From: Lasioglossum baleicum | Taxonomy: Eukaryota; Arthropoda; Insecta; Hymenoptera; Halictidae | Direction of reading: 5' to 3' | Assembly: GCF_051020765.1 (NCBI RefSeq) | Contig: NC_134939.1 | Location: 15,431,203-15,495,202, forward strand | Length of the DNA: 64,000 bases | In this document: positions 10,601-21,215 of the stretch, in pieces | How the letters are laid out: the number at the start of each line of letters is the position of its first letter | Position numbering within the stretch: the stretch's first letter is position 1 | Program-made: the position numbers and the translations under genes | The notes under the pieces: model-generated | Told to the model about the DNA's origin: nothing | Seen by the model: the letters and a program-made list of their open reading frames with translations, nothing else | Database searches by the model: none

Positions 10601-11250
10601 AAGTTTTGAAAAATATTAGTAATCAAACTTACCGTTGTTCCTTGAATTGACAGTTGAAGGTAGGCCAGGGTAACTGTAGATGACCTCTAGTCCACCTCTG
10701 GTCCACCTCTGGTCCACCTCTGGTCCCTCCGGTTCTCCTGGCGCCCCTGGTCCCGCAGCACGTCCGCTCACCCCGCTTCCCACGCCCCCACTGACTGACC
10801 GCCGGTGAGCTCTCGCCGATCTGCCGAGCTCGAGCGGCGCCCCCCACTCCGCCGAATATCGATCGATGTCGATCGCCGTGACAATTATTGAAAAATTTAT
10901 TACTTCCAGCTTGTTTTTGTTTATAACAATTCTATTTGACAGCGATGTCCACAAGCAATCCCTTGGCTATCTGACCACCTAATTTTTTAGTCAAAGTGGC
11001 TAATAGTTTTCGTGATACGTAATAACTTTTAAACCATGAACATTCGCACGCATTAATTTATTCGATACAATTGACAGATAAATTTATTATACCTGGCTGT
11101 TTAATGTTTATAACAATTCCTTTTTCTAACGATGTTAACGAGCACTCGCTTGACCACCTTGCCATCTAAATTTTTCGTAAAAATAGACAATAAAACTCGA
11201 AATATAGAATAACTTTTAAACCATGAACATTCGCACGCATTAATTTATTC
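4540..11250. repeat. 978-bp satellite array (block B), about 6.9 units
   Basis: Phased on ATGTTTATAATAATTCC, units begin at 5449, 6427, 7405, 8383, 9361 and 10339, an exact 978-base spacing. A partial unit leads from about 4540, and the last breaks off at about 11250 where ATTCGAAATTG is replaced by ATTCAAAAAAG. Units are nearly identical; differences are single bases at fixed places. Inside the unit are two or three diverged sub-repeats of about 190-210 bases ending AACTTTTAAACCATGAACATTCG. A 12-bp minisatellite (CCACCTCTGGTC, about 3.5 copies) is also present. A plus-strand 103-codon frame and minus-strand 112- and 72-codon frames recur in each unit. The variants change amino acids as readily as not, so no coding constraint is evident. 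Confidence 0.95.
4759..5086 (-). other. Exon-like segment with splice donor in each 978-bp unit
   Basis: On the minus strand a 112-codon frame starting at 5086 runs through a GC-rich stretch with a short collagen-like run (GPGAPGEPEGPE). It reaches CAAGGAACAACG|GTAAGTTTG, a consensus 5' splice site, at about 4771-4772. The same segment recurs 978 bases apart at 5737, 6715, 7693, 8671, 9649 and 10627. The GC-rich composition contrasts with the AT-rich rest of the unit. It may be a host gene exon captured into the satellite, but the collagen resemblance covers only two clean G-x-y triplets and no acceptor site is clear. Confidence 0.3.
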
Positions 11251-11554
11251 AAAAAAGTAAAGTCTTTTCAAAATATTTCTGTCCAGATCGATTCTTGGAA
11301 CATTTATGTATAAAAAAGTGAAAGGTAATAATTCTCGTTTATGAAATGTTTTGAAATTACAAACTGAGGTGTCTCGTATAAAATTTGAAATAGGAATTGT
11401 TGATTTTCCTAAAAAATGATGCTTCAATAATATATTTCTAGGAATTCTTTGTCCTTGAGTTTTGCTTTTAATATTGAAACCAACATCGTCTGAAATATCT
11501 GTTCGGTACAGAATGTAACAATTCATGATGATCAATATTGTTCCGTGACGATTT

Positions 11555-11622
11555 GCCTTCTCACCGACGAGAATCTCCTCAGTAGCCTTCTGCACCGACG
11601 AGATCATGTCGATGGCCTTCTG
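11555..11622 (-). repeat. 30-bp tandem repeat inside the open frame
   Basis: GCCTTCTG or GCCTTCTC starts at 11555, 11585 and 11615, exactly 30 bases apart, each of the first two followed by CACCGACGAGA. On the minus strand this reads CAGAAGGC...CTCGTCGGTG. The CAGAAGGC word is the same as the loop region of the block A hairpins, and CACCGACGAGAT is the word clustered at 505-722. Confidence 0.7.
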
Positions 11623-11799
11623 TTTCTCACTCCAGTCAGAATATATCTTAGAGAGCGTAATTAGAGAACACCGAAATATTCGAGTGACACGAACTCCCAT
11701 AAGGCTGGCAGTCTTTAATAGTATCTGGTCGGTGATAGAAGTGCGCATGCGTAAAATAGCACGAATAGAGTTTATGTTCATTGATGCTCTATTTAATTT

Positions 11800-11870
11800 C
11801 TTGCAATATATTGAATATTTGAAATTACACCCATCTATTTTTACCGTAAGTGCATAAAATCTGCAGTCTA
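11800..11870 (+). mobile_element. MITE family fragment (TAGACTGCGG ends)
   Basis: Only one end is clear: TGCATAAAATCTGCAGTCTA at 11851-11870, preceded by the family's sub-terminal ACCCATCTATTTTTACC stretch. It lies on the 5' edge of the 210-codon minus-strand frame. The other end is not found. Confidence 0.5.
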
Positions 11871-11966
11871 ATAACAATTTTATAAAACTAATATATCAGT
11901 AAGAATAACAGCGCCCCCTTTTGAATGCAGCCAGTTCTTCACAGAAACGCATGGTTCATCTACTTA

Positions 11967-12133
11967 TAGGAGCTGATACATTTATGACAAAATTGAGTAG
12001 ATGGTATTAAAACAGAAAAAGAAAGATTAAAAGAATCTAAGAGAATTATTAAGGGAAGAAAGAAATTTCTATTTATCTTCTGTCTCTTGCAATTGATACA
12101 GAAAAGTTTTAATTTGTGTAAAGATCCAGTCTA
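11967..12133 (-). mobile_element. MITE copy, reverse orientation, one decayed end
   Basis: The left part TACATTTATGACAAAATTGAG, followed by a GTATTAAAACAG stretch, and the right part TCTTGCAATTGATACAG, then AAGATCCAGTCTA, match the two sub-terminal regions of the TAGACTGCGG family in reverse orientation. The left terminal repeat is badly decayed and the flanking 8 bases do not match, so the insertion is old. Confidence 0.6.
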
Positions 12134-12237
12134 CTGATTACATCTTTCCAAAAATTTCAGATCCAAGACTGTCTTTCCGAGATCTCTGATTCACTGGATC
12201 GGATAATCGAGGTTTAACTAATTGACGCTCTACTGTA

Positions 12238-12420
12238 CAATGACTCCCATTAATATTCGGACACTTTTGAAAAGACAACAACTTTTTAAATATTGGACAC
12301 CATACGACTTGAATTGTTTTAGAAAATTGCTTAGGAAAGGAATTTATTGTAGAAAATACTAAAAGTTGTATTGTAAAACTTTTTTATGTGGGCCTATATT
12401 GGAAATTTGAGAAACACGTG
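12238..12420 (+). mobile_element. Tc1/mariner-like terminal region
   Basis: After a TA dinucleotide the sequence begins CAATGACTCCCATTAATATTCGGACAC, which matches the TA-flanked start at 24555 (CAGCGAACCATAGTAATATTCGG). The two copies also share the word GGCCCACATAAAA in opposite orientation further in (about 12386 and 24822). No transposase frame survives. The 3' limit is a guess. Confidence 0.5.
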
Positions 12421-15210
12421 AGCAACAAGAGTTTCAAAATTTTCAATTATGCGAAGAATAGTGATTTACTTGAAATAATCCTCAACTGTGTTTGCACAAC
12501 GGGCGATTGATTTTGATAATAGATTTTTGTTACATTAACATGTTATTGAGGAGTCAAACGTTTCATGATAAAATTGTATGGTCTATTCTACATGATTGCT
12601 AACTGATTACTGACATAACTACAACAGAGAACAAGTGACGGCGAAACAAAAAGGTATCGCTTCTTTCGTGACACTCTGTTCACAGTGGTGAGGTCGTCGA
12701 TTTTAAGTAAGTTAAGTTAACTTTTTCTGGTGAATCTAGAGCAACAATTTTCGACAATGCACATTATTTCATTTTATGATATCCAGAAAATACTTCATTT
12801 CTTAATCATATCTTAAATTCTCCGGGCTTTGTCCGATATTTTTCCAACGTGAACCAAGTTTGCTTTCCAAATGATATAAGAACAGCAAAGAGCCTATGCA
12901 ATTCATTAGCATTCATAAAGTGTTCATACTGCCGGAAATATTTGTTTCAAATGTTTTTACGAAGCATACTACCTTACGGATTGTCCACTTCGTGCACAAA
13001 ATATGCAACTAGTTGTATATATGATTGCACCAATAAATAAATAGCAAGATTAGTAAGAAAGAGAAAAGAATACATTTTTTAAGAAAAGAGAAACAAAGAA
13101 AAAGGGACTTAAAACTTAAAATTGAAAGTAAAAAAGGCAAGAATAAAAAAATTATTAATCGTAAGAGGGGTTTGAACCCGTAACCTCTACCACCATTTCT
13201 GCTATATTAAGATATTTTCTGAATAGCAAATATTAAATGATAATTATCTTGATAAATAATGAGTATTACTAAAAACGAGCGGACACGGGTTAGCTTATTT
13301 TTGCTCCAGATTCACGAGCGAAAAAGTTTAATTAAAATTAACGACCCCACATTGTAACATCCACCCAAATGCCCATTTCTGGACAACCTTGAGAAGCGCG
13401 AGAATAATTTCCGTACCGTTAGTCCTCAACGTTCTGCGTACCCTTCTATCGCGGTGTACTGTTTCGAACTGGTGTCTTTACTGTCTTTGCCAACCGGCAA
13501 TAAATGTCGTACGCTTTTGGTGGTAAAGGGAGAAGACGGGAACAGCATCCGAATGGACAGCAGCCCTATTCGTATGAGAATCTTACTCGGCCATGGCGAA
13601 TGTATAGCGTCGCTGTGGGACAGTGCACCAGCCTGGCGGTGGTTTTTGTCGGGCACTACGTGCTCTGATAATTAAGACATTTCCATTTAGAGTTGACGTC
13701 CGCTGACGTGGAGATCTGCGCCTGACGTGTGCGTACGTTTTCGGCGGTCTGCGTCACAGAAAAACCTAATCCTCATGCATTGTCTTGATAATTAATGGTG
13801 TATGATCGAGGGCTGCCATTCCTGGAACGACGGAAGATTGGAGCGACGGAAGAAATGATACGTGTATATCTACTGCGAGAAAGATTTATTAGTATCGCGT
13901 AATAGCGAGAGAACCGCAGGGCAATGCGCCACTGTTAGTTCGACAACGTCGGGCATTTAAGGAAATAATTGGGAGGATTGTGTTTTGTGTACCTTTGCCG
14001 GGAAGGTCGACGTTTTTCGACCTCAATTCATCTTTCTCGCTTTGACGTACTCCGATTTGTTTAATCGGAGGTCTGCGTGAACCTTTCTAGGTGAGCCGTT
14101 GCAAAATCCGAACGCGAAATACAATTACGATTACAAAGGTTCGGCGATTCGATTTGATCATTTATTTTATTAGCCTATTTATTTTAATAGGTTTTATTAG
14201 CACGTTAAACGATATTATCTTAGAATTTAAAAAAGTAATATACATACTTCATATATAACATTAAGAAAATGTTTACATATCTTCATAGATTTCAAACGAG
14301 GTGAACAAGTCTTTTGTTTATACACAGGCATATATTATTGTACTTAAGCTTAAATAAAAAGTGAAATGGAAAACGAGACAAAAGTGTATTCGACAAAGTG
14401 CTTGTTTGACAAATTATTGATCTTTAAACTCTCATTATAGTGTGACGAAGAAAAAATTGTAAAACCGATCTTTATGGTCTTTTCGCAATACTAAAGTTAT
14501 ATTTGATCCACTTTTGAAAAAGTAACGTGATTTTAAATGGCGTGTAGAGATTTCTGTGACTGACCGTATATATTGTTTAAATTTGCGTTTACATTTCTAT
14601 TAAACCACCCGTAGACTAAAATGAAATGAGAGATATAAAAATAACATAAGAAGAGAACAATTAAAGCACGTCAATCTGCCGCGGGCAGGTGTGGAGAACC
14701 TCAGAATTTATAAAGATAAAAATTGCAATCCGAAGTCGAAGTGGCAACACGTTAAAAAGAATCATCTCGCCGTTAGCTATTTCTCGCGAGTAATTGTGTT
14801 AAGTGATGTGTTACGATCCGTGAACTGTAATTTACGAGGGGATCCCCGTCGATTAGTCGATCGTGGTAGCAGCGCCAAATTCGAATGCAGAACGAGTCAC
14901 GATGGAATGTTGGCAGGTTCTTTTCATCCCGGCTTGACAAAATCATTAGGGGACTAAATCCAATAAAGGGGACTGGGCCCTTCCCGTCCAGGGACTCTGT
15001 TGTAAGAAAACATTCTTGGTGAGGCGATCAGTTGCATCGTAATCGACATCAATGATATCCCTACGAGAAATGTGCCGTACATGTTTTAAAGCTTTATCTA
15101 TGCATCCATTCAACGCCATATATGTTCTCCCATGGAATCAGTTGTCGAACTTTAGCATGTTTGCATTGGCATTTAATATCGATTCGTAATAAGAGAACTT
15201 TCTTTGTTAG
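12421..15210. other. No recognised gene; AT-rich with GC-richer islands
   Basis: This is mostly AT-rich DNA. GC-richer segments with intact CpG lie at about 13380-13760 and 14640-15000. The first carries two opposite short frames (76 and 73 codons), the second an 88-codon plus-strand frame; none has a recognisable motif. A tRNA-like T-arm (GGGTTTGAACCC) near 13169 lacks the rest of a tRNA. Confidence 0.5.
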
Positions 15211-15213
15211 CTA

Positions 15214-15245
15214 CAGTAGAACCTCGGTTATTCGAGTTATCGAGA
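15214..15245 (+). mobile_element. Pogo-like terminal repeat (single end)
   Basis: TA followed by CAGTAGAACCTCGGTTATTC resembles pogo/Tigger-type terminal repeats (CAGTA-AACCTCG...). Two related TA-flanked starts are at 18140 and 56322. The partner end is not visible. Confidence 0.4.
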
Positions 15246-16884
15246 TTTTTCAATAAAAAAGCGCTTTAATCAAAAATTCGACATACGGAAGCTTTTCTAC
15301 GAAGGTTAATAATTTTTTATCGTCACAGCTTGAAGAGAAATTGGATTTTTTTGTCAGCAGCATAATCCTTCATCCAGGTTAGCAAATTATTGTTGTAAGT
15401 CAAAACTTCAAATAAATGTTAACTGTATTAATTTTATTCATTCAATAATAATTTTTTGCGAACAAAATTCCTCGACAGTGTTAATGTTAGGAAGATAAAA
15501 GAGCGTTCCGTATTTTCGCCACTGAAAAATTCACGATTTCTTCGCGTTGAAAAATGATCCCATTAAAAGATAATGTATGCGTGTTGGTATATTCCACGGG
15601 ACGTCAGTATTTAAATATGACAAATTACAGACACGGTACAGCTACTATTTCCGATTTCTCTTCTTTCAATATTCAACGTTTAGTGTGGGCTAAATTTGTA
15701 CGTGTCACCGATACGCGTAAATCAAGTTTAAATTGGGTAGGTAATGATTAAGACTTTCGCACCGAGCTTCCTCCTCATATACATATTATTCGTTCATTCT
15801 TAAGAAAAGTGACACAACTCAAAATATACATTTAATGAATTACACACATGACGTTCATAATTGTTAGACTTTGTTAAAGTCTTCACGAACGGGTCTGACT
15901 CGTTAAAATACGGCAACGGATTAAAGGTATCGAAATGAAAATACAGAATTTTCGGAAGGTCCTAGCATGATATACTTCGTAAACCGAGTGAAGATTGTAC
16001 GGCAGAAGGGTTGCGATATCAGCCGAAAACAACACTGTTTAACGAATCGTCCGTGGATCGATCTAGAAACAGGAATCACATGAGTATCGTCCGCGACGTT
16101 CGGAATTGGCCTGGAGGCTTCGCTTGATGTATGATCGGCGCAGAAATGGCTGTCGTCGCAAGGCCGCATCCCGATAAATCTCTTGACTTTTTATCCGTGG
16201 ACGGACTTGTCGTTCGTGTATAAATGTATCGTTTTCATCAATATTTATGTCGGGGAGGGAGGGCGGACCAATTGGACCGAAGTTCTGCAGGCCCTGGTAC
16301 AGCAAACCAGAACGCATCGGCGTCGTCGGGACCGGCGCGGCGGCGGCACCGGCGATACTACCGACGACTTTCCCCCGTCTCTTCGATCAGCTTTGGCCTC
16401 TCCCTCCGATAATAAAGATATCCATTATACCCGCCGGCTTCTTCTTCCACGGTCGAACATTTCGTTCCGTCAGGGCTCGATGCTTCTCTTGTTCTCCGTT
16501 CGTTGCGGGTTCCACTGTCGTTCGAACGCACGCTGTCCGCCGTATGATGAATATATGCATCGTACGCTGATAGCGGACATACACCCCCGCCTATACGCTG
16601 TTAATTGCGCAAACCTCGGTCGAGTTTTGCATCGTATGTACAGCTAGGAACCATTTTTCTTCGTATCGTAATACGATACGAGATTCTCGGTGCGCTGCTG
16701 GGTGGTCAAACCTATCGCATCAAACATTCTTTTAACTCGTATGCAGTAGTATGCACTGACTGGTCAATTTACCTCCATGATCTTCAGATAATACGATGAT
16801 GGCACCTGTCCGCTATCTTCGATTTCTCGAAAACTGTAAGGGACTGTCGGAAAGGTTGGGACACTGCTTTTTTCCACACCGTAC
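15246..16884. other. No recognised gene; CpG-rich segment at 15.9-16.65 kb
   Basis: The segment 15890-16650 is rich in CpG and has several overlapping open frames on both strands (up to 154 codons at 16183-16647), which is what GC-rich DNA gives by chance. It may be a regulatory or untranslated region. No domain is recognised. Confidence 0.4.
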
Positions 16885-16889
16885 TGGAT

Positions 16890-17405
16890 AGTAGGGATGG
16901 CATCAAGTACCTCGCAAACAGGTTCGAACCTTGATTGATGGAATTCGAACTCTATATAAGTACTTCGAAAAAAATAGTACTCCCAAGTATACTCGAACCT
17001 TAGCCAGACAGTTTCGAACCCTTTGCAAGTACTGTGGTACCAGAGGGGGTGGTATTCTTATTCTAATTCGCAACAACTTAGCTCACCTTGAACTTCAAAA
17101 TCTGAAGTGTCCTGATCAATCTGTAGAAGTAGCTGGCATAAAAATTACTAATATAAACCCCGAAACAGGTTTAATTAGAGAACGGTACTTCTTTAAAACT
17201 GCTTGAATATTAATCTACGTTTATTTATAATTTGTATTGTATTATAAAAAGTGTCACAATGTATAGAAAAATAATGTATTGCAAGATAATCTCTACCTGG
17301 AGATTCAAATTGCATTAAATAAAAAAAAAAAGAAAGTTCTGTGGTAAACGTAAATAATACTTGCAAGTGTACTCGAATCTTGGTCGAACAGTTTAGAAAC
17401 TTTCG
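16890..17405 (+). mobile_element. Composite of hAT-like end and duplicated flanks
   Basis: GTAGGGATGGCATCAAGTACC near 16890 resembles hAT-type ends that begin TAGGGATGG and are followed by TCGAACC-rich sequence. A stretch of about 54 bases (16972-17025: AGTATACTCGAACC...CAGTTTCGAACC) is repeated diverged at about 17352-17405 (AGTGTACTCGAATC...CAGTTTAGAAAC). The two bracket the non-LTR endonuclease fragment, suggesting that it inserted into, or was duplicated with, an older element. Confidence 0.35.
17035..17334 (+). pseudogene. Non-LTR retrotransposon fragment (endonuclease)
   Basis: The frame at about 17041-17165 reads RGGGILILIRNNL, then about 15 residues later VEVAGIKI. This matches the GGG-(V/I)-x-I-x-(I/V)-R-N and (V/I)-x-G-(V/I)-K-I core of the APE-type endonuclease of non-LTR retrotransposons of the jockey/I/RTE-like clades. 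Only about 40-45 residues of the domain remain and the frame stops at 17206. The insert ends in an A-rich tail (AATAAAAAAAAAAA near 17320-17332), as expected for retrotransposed RNA. No reverse transcriptase is present, so it is a dead fragment. Confidence 0.65.
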
Positions 17406-17599
17406 AAATTTTTATGAATATCATGGTTGTCAATTTTATATCTGTTTTCTTGTGTTTCTCATTGATTCGTCTTTTAATTTGTCGAAAACATTGTCTTCAA
17501 AAAGTTGGCCAATAGATTTTCTCGTAGATTTTTCGAATCCTTTACTGTTTTATACATCACACAGCTAATCTCTTCATTTTCGAATCTTTTACCGTTTTA

Positions 17600-18139
17600 T
17601 ATAATACATTAGCCAGCCAATTTCTTCGTAAATGCCTGCTATCTGTCTACTAGCGACAGAATGTTGCGGAGTGTCACAAAAAGAATTCTGGATAGATTAG
17701 AATCAGTCGGAAGAATAAGACAAGGGAGATCCTCTCGGAGCGTCTCGCTCGGAGCAATTTATTTTCCGTTTCCGTTTCTTTCGAGCTGGTCGGACGGACA
17801 CACACGGTATACAAAACGTATTGACATTTAAATTTAACGGTAAAACACGACGAGCCGGAAGAGGATGCCGGCAGGCGCGGCATCACATGAATCATTTTCC
17901 CCGATACGCGCGAGTCACTTTCGAGAAACTTTCTTCGCGATATGCTACATATGTATTCCCTTCTGACAGCCAGGTATCCCGAATGTTTTGTGGAATAATA
18001 CCACGGCGAACGCGGCGACGTACTAACGAGTTCGTTAGCCGCAAAAACTGACTTTAGTCCGACGGTTTCGAATAAAAACCGCCGGGAGAAGAGCAGTCCG
18101 AAGACGAATGCCGGTTTTCTTATCCGTCCGACGCAAATA
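17600..18139. other. No recognised gene
   Basis: AT-rich sequence passes into a CpG-rich stretch at about 17700-18120 with short opposite frames of 73 and 76 codons. I see no motif. Confidence 0.45.
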
Positions 18140-18175
18140 CAGTAGCGTCTCGGCTATCCGAATTAACCCTTTCAT
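18140..18175 (+). mobile_element. Pogo-like terminal repeat (single end)
   Basis: TA followed by CAGTAGCGTCTCGGCTATCC is the second of three similar TA-flanked starts in the window. No partner end was found. Confidence 0.35.
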
Positions 18176-19775
18176 GAAATATCGAAAGAAACCTAGCAAA
18201 AATCGTGATTAATCTCCTAAAAGTCCCATTCTGCGTTGGGACTTTCGTCCGCTTATCAGAGTCCACTTGAGTAATAATTTTTAGGGTTATTAGTAGGCTG
18301 CGGATGTTTATGCAATTTGCAAGTTTTGTAGACGAATTTTAAGAGAAAGCGGAATCAAATACAATCTTATTCTCCGTGGTAGTGGCCTTTGTAGATCTGA
18401 AATAAATAAAAATCGTACTTTTCATTATTTGAAAATTTGACAAGCATAAAATTAATTTTACTTTCTTTTATCTGAAAAATAAGGTCGTAGCTGTTAAACG
18501 TGCGTGACTGTTGATAGCAAGAAACGAATACTAGAAAGACATAATTTATCATGGCGAATATTCCCTGAACCTTCCGGCGTCCTTCAGTCTTAATAGAATT
18601 TCTCCAATACATCACAGTAGAATTAAATTTAACCTGTCCAAAAATTAATGTTTCCATAGACTCGAGAGACGCGGCAATCAACCTGTTAAATAATAACGTA
18701 TACAAAATTGCTTGACGTTCTTCATGCAAAATGGACAATCGTGGTCGTCGCAAATGTATGATGCTAGTGGCGAATGTGCTTGCTGGTAGAGAGGTATAAC
18801 TGTTCACATGAGGGTATTTTCAGATAGCGGAACACTCGACTTGCTTCATGGCGATTATCATATATTTCACAAGCAACGGTACCAGAATAATTGTAAAAGA
18901 CAAGTTACAATCTGAACGTTCTTTATTTATTTACAGGTCTCTCATACTTTTCATCGATTCGACCTTGATTCATATTGAATTTATTTCACATTAATTTATT
19001 TATTTTACATTAATCGACGATCTAATACACAAATAATGATTTTTTGAGAAAATGATTTCACTGGTTCAGCTCTGCTCTTCATTGTATTTCACGTGGACGA
19101 TATTTGAGCAGTCCAGAACAGTTTGAATAGCTAGACGCAGCAAGACTCTGAGTCTCTGAGGGGAGAAGATGTTACCGGTGCTGAAAAGGACGTCGAAACG
19201 TTATGCGCGCTTCCCCCTTTTTTTCTAATAATCAGTTCTCGGCTAGGTTTTTTGTCGTTTTCTAACAGACGACGAGTCTCTTTTCATCCGCGCCACTGTA
19301 TTCTGCTGACACAATGCTGCCGGCATTAAAAGATATGTAATAATATAGGGATACGTCTGTCTCGACACCCCGATGCTCGCCGCGAAAGGTGATTCCACAT
19401 GATTGAAGAAGGGGTGAGGAGACATAGACCCAATCTTCGTCATCACCATCGTCTCTTTCGTGTTTCCTGCTTCTTTTTTCTCCCGTTGCGTTGGTCGGTT
19501 CCTTCTGGTCACGCGCCTTGGATGCGGTTTCGTGTCTCGTGTGAGGAAGACCACCGTCACGGTGGTTTTTCGGATGATTCGCTATACACGCATCGCGAAT
19601 CGGTTCAACTTCGTTGCATTTTATTTCGTACGTAGCTGTTCACGATAGAAATCTCTGGCTGGACACGCAGTCGGTGCTCTTTGCCGAATTTTGCAAGCTA
19701 TAGTCTCCATTCGCGACTCATTCCAGTACACTTGCCTCCTGATTTACGTATTAGGTGTACATACACCACGGCAAT
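18176..19775. other. No recognised gene
   Basis: A 146-codon minus-strand frame (18367-18807) is the longest here. It contains a hydrophobic run but no recognised domain or signature, so I do not call it. A GC-richer stretch at 19230-19650 has opposite frames of 105 and 78 codons. Confidence 0.4.
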
Positions 19776-19858
19776 GTACCAGAACATACCAGAACATACC
19801 AGAACATACTAGAATGTACTAGAATTACTAGAATTCACTAGAATATATTAGAATATAC
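19776..19858 (+). repeat. 10-bp minisatellite decaying along its length
   Basis: About eight units of AGAACATACC lie head to tail. The first three are perfect; later units drift through AGAACATACT and AGAATGTACT to AGAATATATT. The graded divergence suggests new units are added at the left end. Confidence 0.75.
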
Positions 19859-20311
19859 ACCGTCAACTTAAGTGCTCCAGTGCTCGGGTCAAAATCATTT
19901 TTTGTTGACATTTCTTCTATAAACTCAGAGCTTTTATTGCATAATGTTGTTGTTCCTATGCCGCGTAAAACTACTAAAGTAAGGATTCATTGAGGAGTTC
20001 CAAAATAATTCAGAGACAAATTGAAACAGTACAAAAATTCATGGATCTCACAGAACCAGAGTCGCCAAACGAAGACTTGTCTCTGCCGTGCATGTGTCAC
20101 AGTGTCACGTGACTCTGCACAGACCTAATCCGCGTACTGAGGGGTTAAAACGACTGCTGCAAGTCATGAAATCGAACGGAGCATTTGAAACGTTGAATAA
20201 AATCTAGGCATCATCGTCCAAGAATAAATTAATACTCAAAATGAAAGTAGGAGACGATGTTGCAAAAACATTTGTTGTTTCACAAATTATCCGTTCGTAT
20301 ACTATAATCAC

Positions 20312-20512
20312 TACACTGCGGATCTTTATGCGAAATAAAAATGTTTTGCATTGATTGTGGGAAAGAGGAATAACATAAAAACTGATTTCATCCCTTAACG
20401 GCTTTGTTACATTAAAAACAACATCACGATATTTAAAAACTTATTTAATCTCTTACTGTTTTATATTTCATACAACCAATTTCTTCATAAATGCATAAAG
20501 ATCCGCAGTCTA
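20312..20512 (+). mobile_element. MITE, intact, 8-bp target duplication ATAATCAC
   Basis: The ends TACACTGCGGATCTTTATGC and GCATAAAGATCCGCAGTCTA are inverted repeats. The 8 bases before (20304-20311) and after (20513-20520) are both ATAATCAC, an exact target-site duplication. The length of 201 bp leaves no room for a transposase. The TSD length and its T at position 2 and A at position 7 fit the hAT superfamily. Confidence 0.9.
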
Positions 20513-20529
20513 ATAATCACGAAACCCGC

Positions 20530-21207
20530 GACAGTCCTTCCGGAAAGAATGATGTATCTGCGCGGGATGAGTTCACCGCATAAAACACATGCAGCTAAAC
20601 CCGGTACGGAGACAACAGAAAAATCACGAATAAATGCTCGTGGCGTGCGACGATACGAGGGGAGTGAATGGCGCGTGTTTCTCCTAATAACAAATCTTGT
20701 TTCATGCCCGTCAAAAGCGCGGAAGGGTCATGCCGCTGCTACGTGGTCGGCCACCACCGTCGGAGCTATAATTTATTACACGGTATACGTATCACTTCAT
20801 CCGAGGGAATCAGAACGGTGACTGTCGCTGTTGCGGCAACAATTGTTGAAGATATTAGTCACCGGACAGCTTTTATTCTACAAGTGCGCGCAACCTGAAA
20901 ATCTTTTTCCATCATACGGCGAACATCACGTTTCCTACAGTTCTCTCTTGCGCTTCCAGAAAGATAATTGCGGAGAATGTACACCGACTCCAGCAGGTAA
21001 TTGTACATTCGGTTCGTTTTGAAATAAGTTTACGTATCAGGCGTAGAAGTAATCTCTTTCCTCAGTTTCCGCGTCTGTGTTTTGGTTATACCTCTTTCGA
21101 AAGTGTGTGTCTCGAACTTCCCCAGATATGCAATTTTAATTTTAGACTGGAAACGACCAAAGAACAAGAATCAATAGACAGTCATACATACTTTATACGT
21201 TTGGTAA
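20530..21207. other. No recognised gene between two MITEs
   Basis: The GC-richer stretch 20530-21030 has overlapping frames of 90, 76 and 63 codons in different frames, with no motif. Nothing here supports a gene. Confidence 0.4.
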
Positions 21208-21215
21208 GAAATCAC

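Larger units (their letters stand above)
11245..11877 (-). other. Unidentified 210-codon open frame at satellite edge
   Basis: This is the longest unrepeated frame in the left third of the window. The frame is open by circumstance at both ends. Its first codons lie inside a MITE terminal repeat (11870 downward), and its stop (11245) lies in the last satellite unit. A later methionine (MNINSIRAIL, about residue 33) is a likelier start if it is coding. The middle contains a 10-residue repeat, QKAIDMISSV QKATEEILVG EKANRHG, encoded by a 30-bp DNA repeat. The protein is rich in I, K and R with no recognised domain. It may be a remnant of a mobile-element or host gene truncated by the satellite, or chance. 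Confidence 0.25.

Noticed and set aside
5449..10650. 103-codon plus-strand frame repeated in every 978-bp unit (ends ISNQTYRCSLN)
   Set aside because: It is carried by the satellite. Between-unit differences include amino-acid changes (IKN to VNN, ASL to ESL) without sign of constraint, and there is no promoter or homology.
1..11250. Hammerhead ribozyme in the satellites
   Set aside because: I looked for the CTGATGA and GAAA core around the hairpins and did not find it; this was by eye, so a covariance-model search would be more reliable.
13145..13205. tRNA gene on the minus strand
   Set aside because: A T-arm-like GGGTTCAAACCC and an A-box-like stretch lie too close together, with no anticodon arm or acceptor stem pairing; at most a tRNA-derived relic.
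18367..18807. 146-codon minus-strand frame as a receptor-like gene
   Set aside because: It has a hydrophobic segment but no recognisable receptor signature, splice structure or neighbours.
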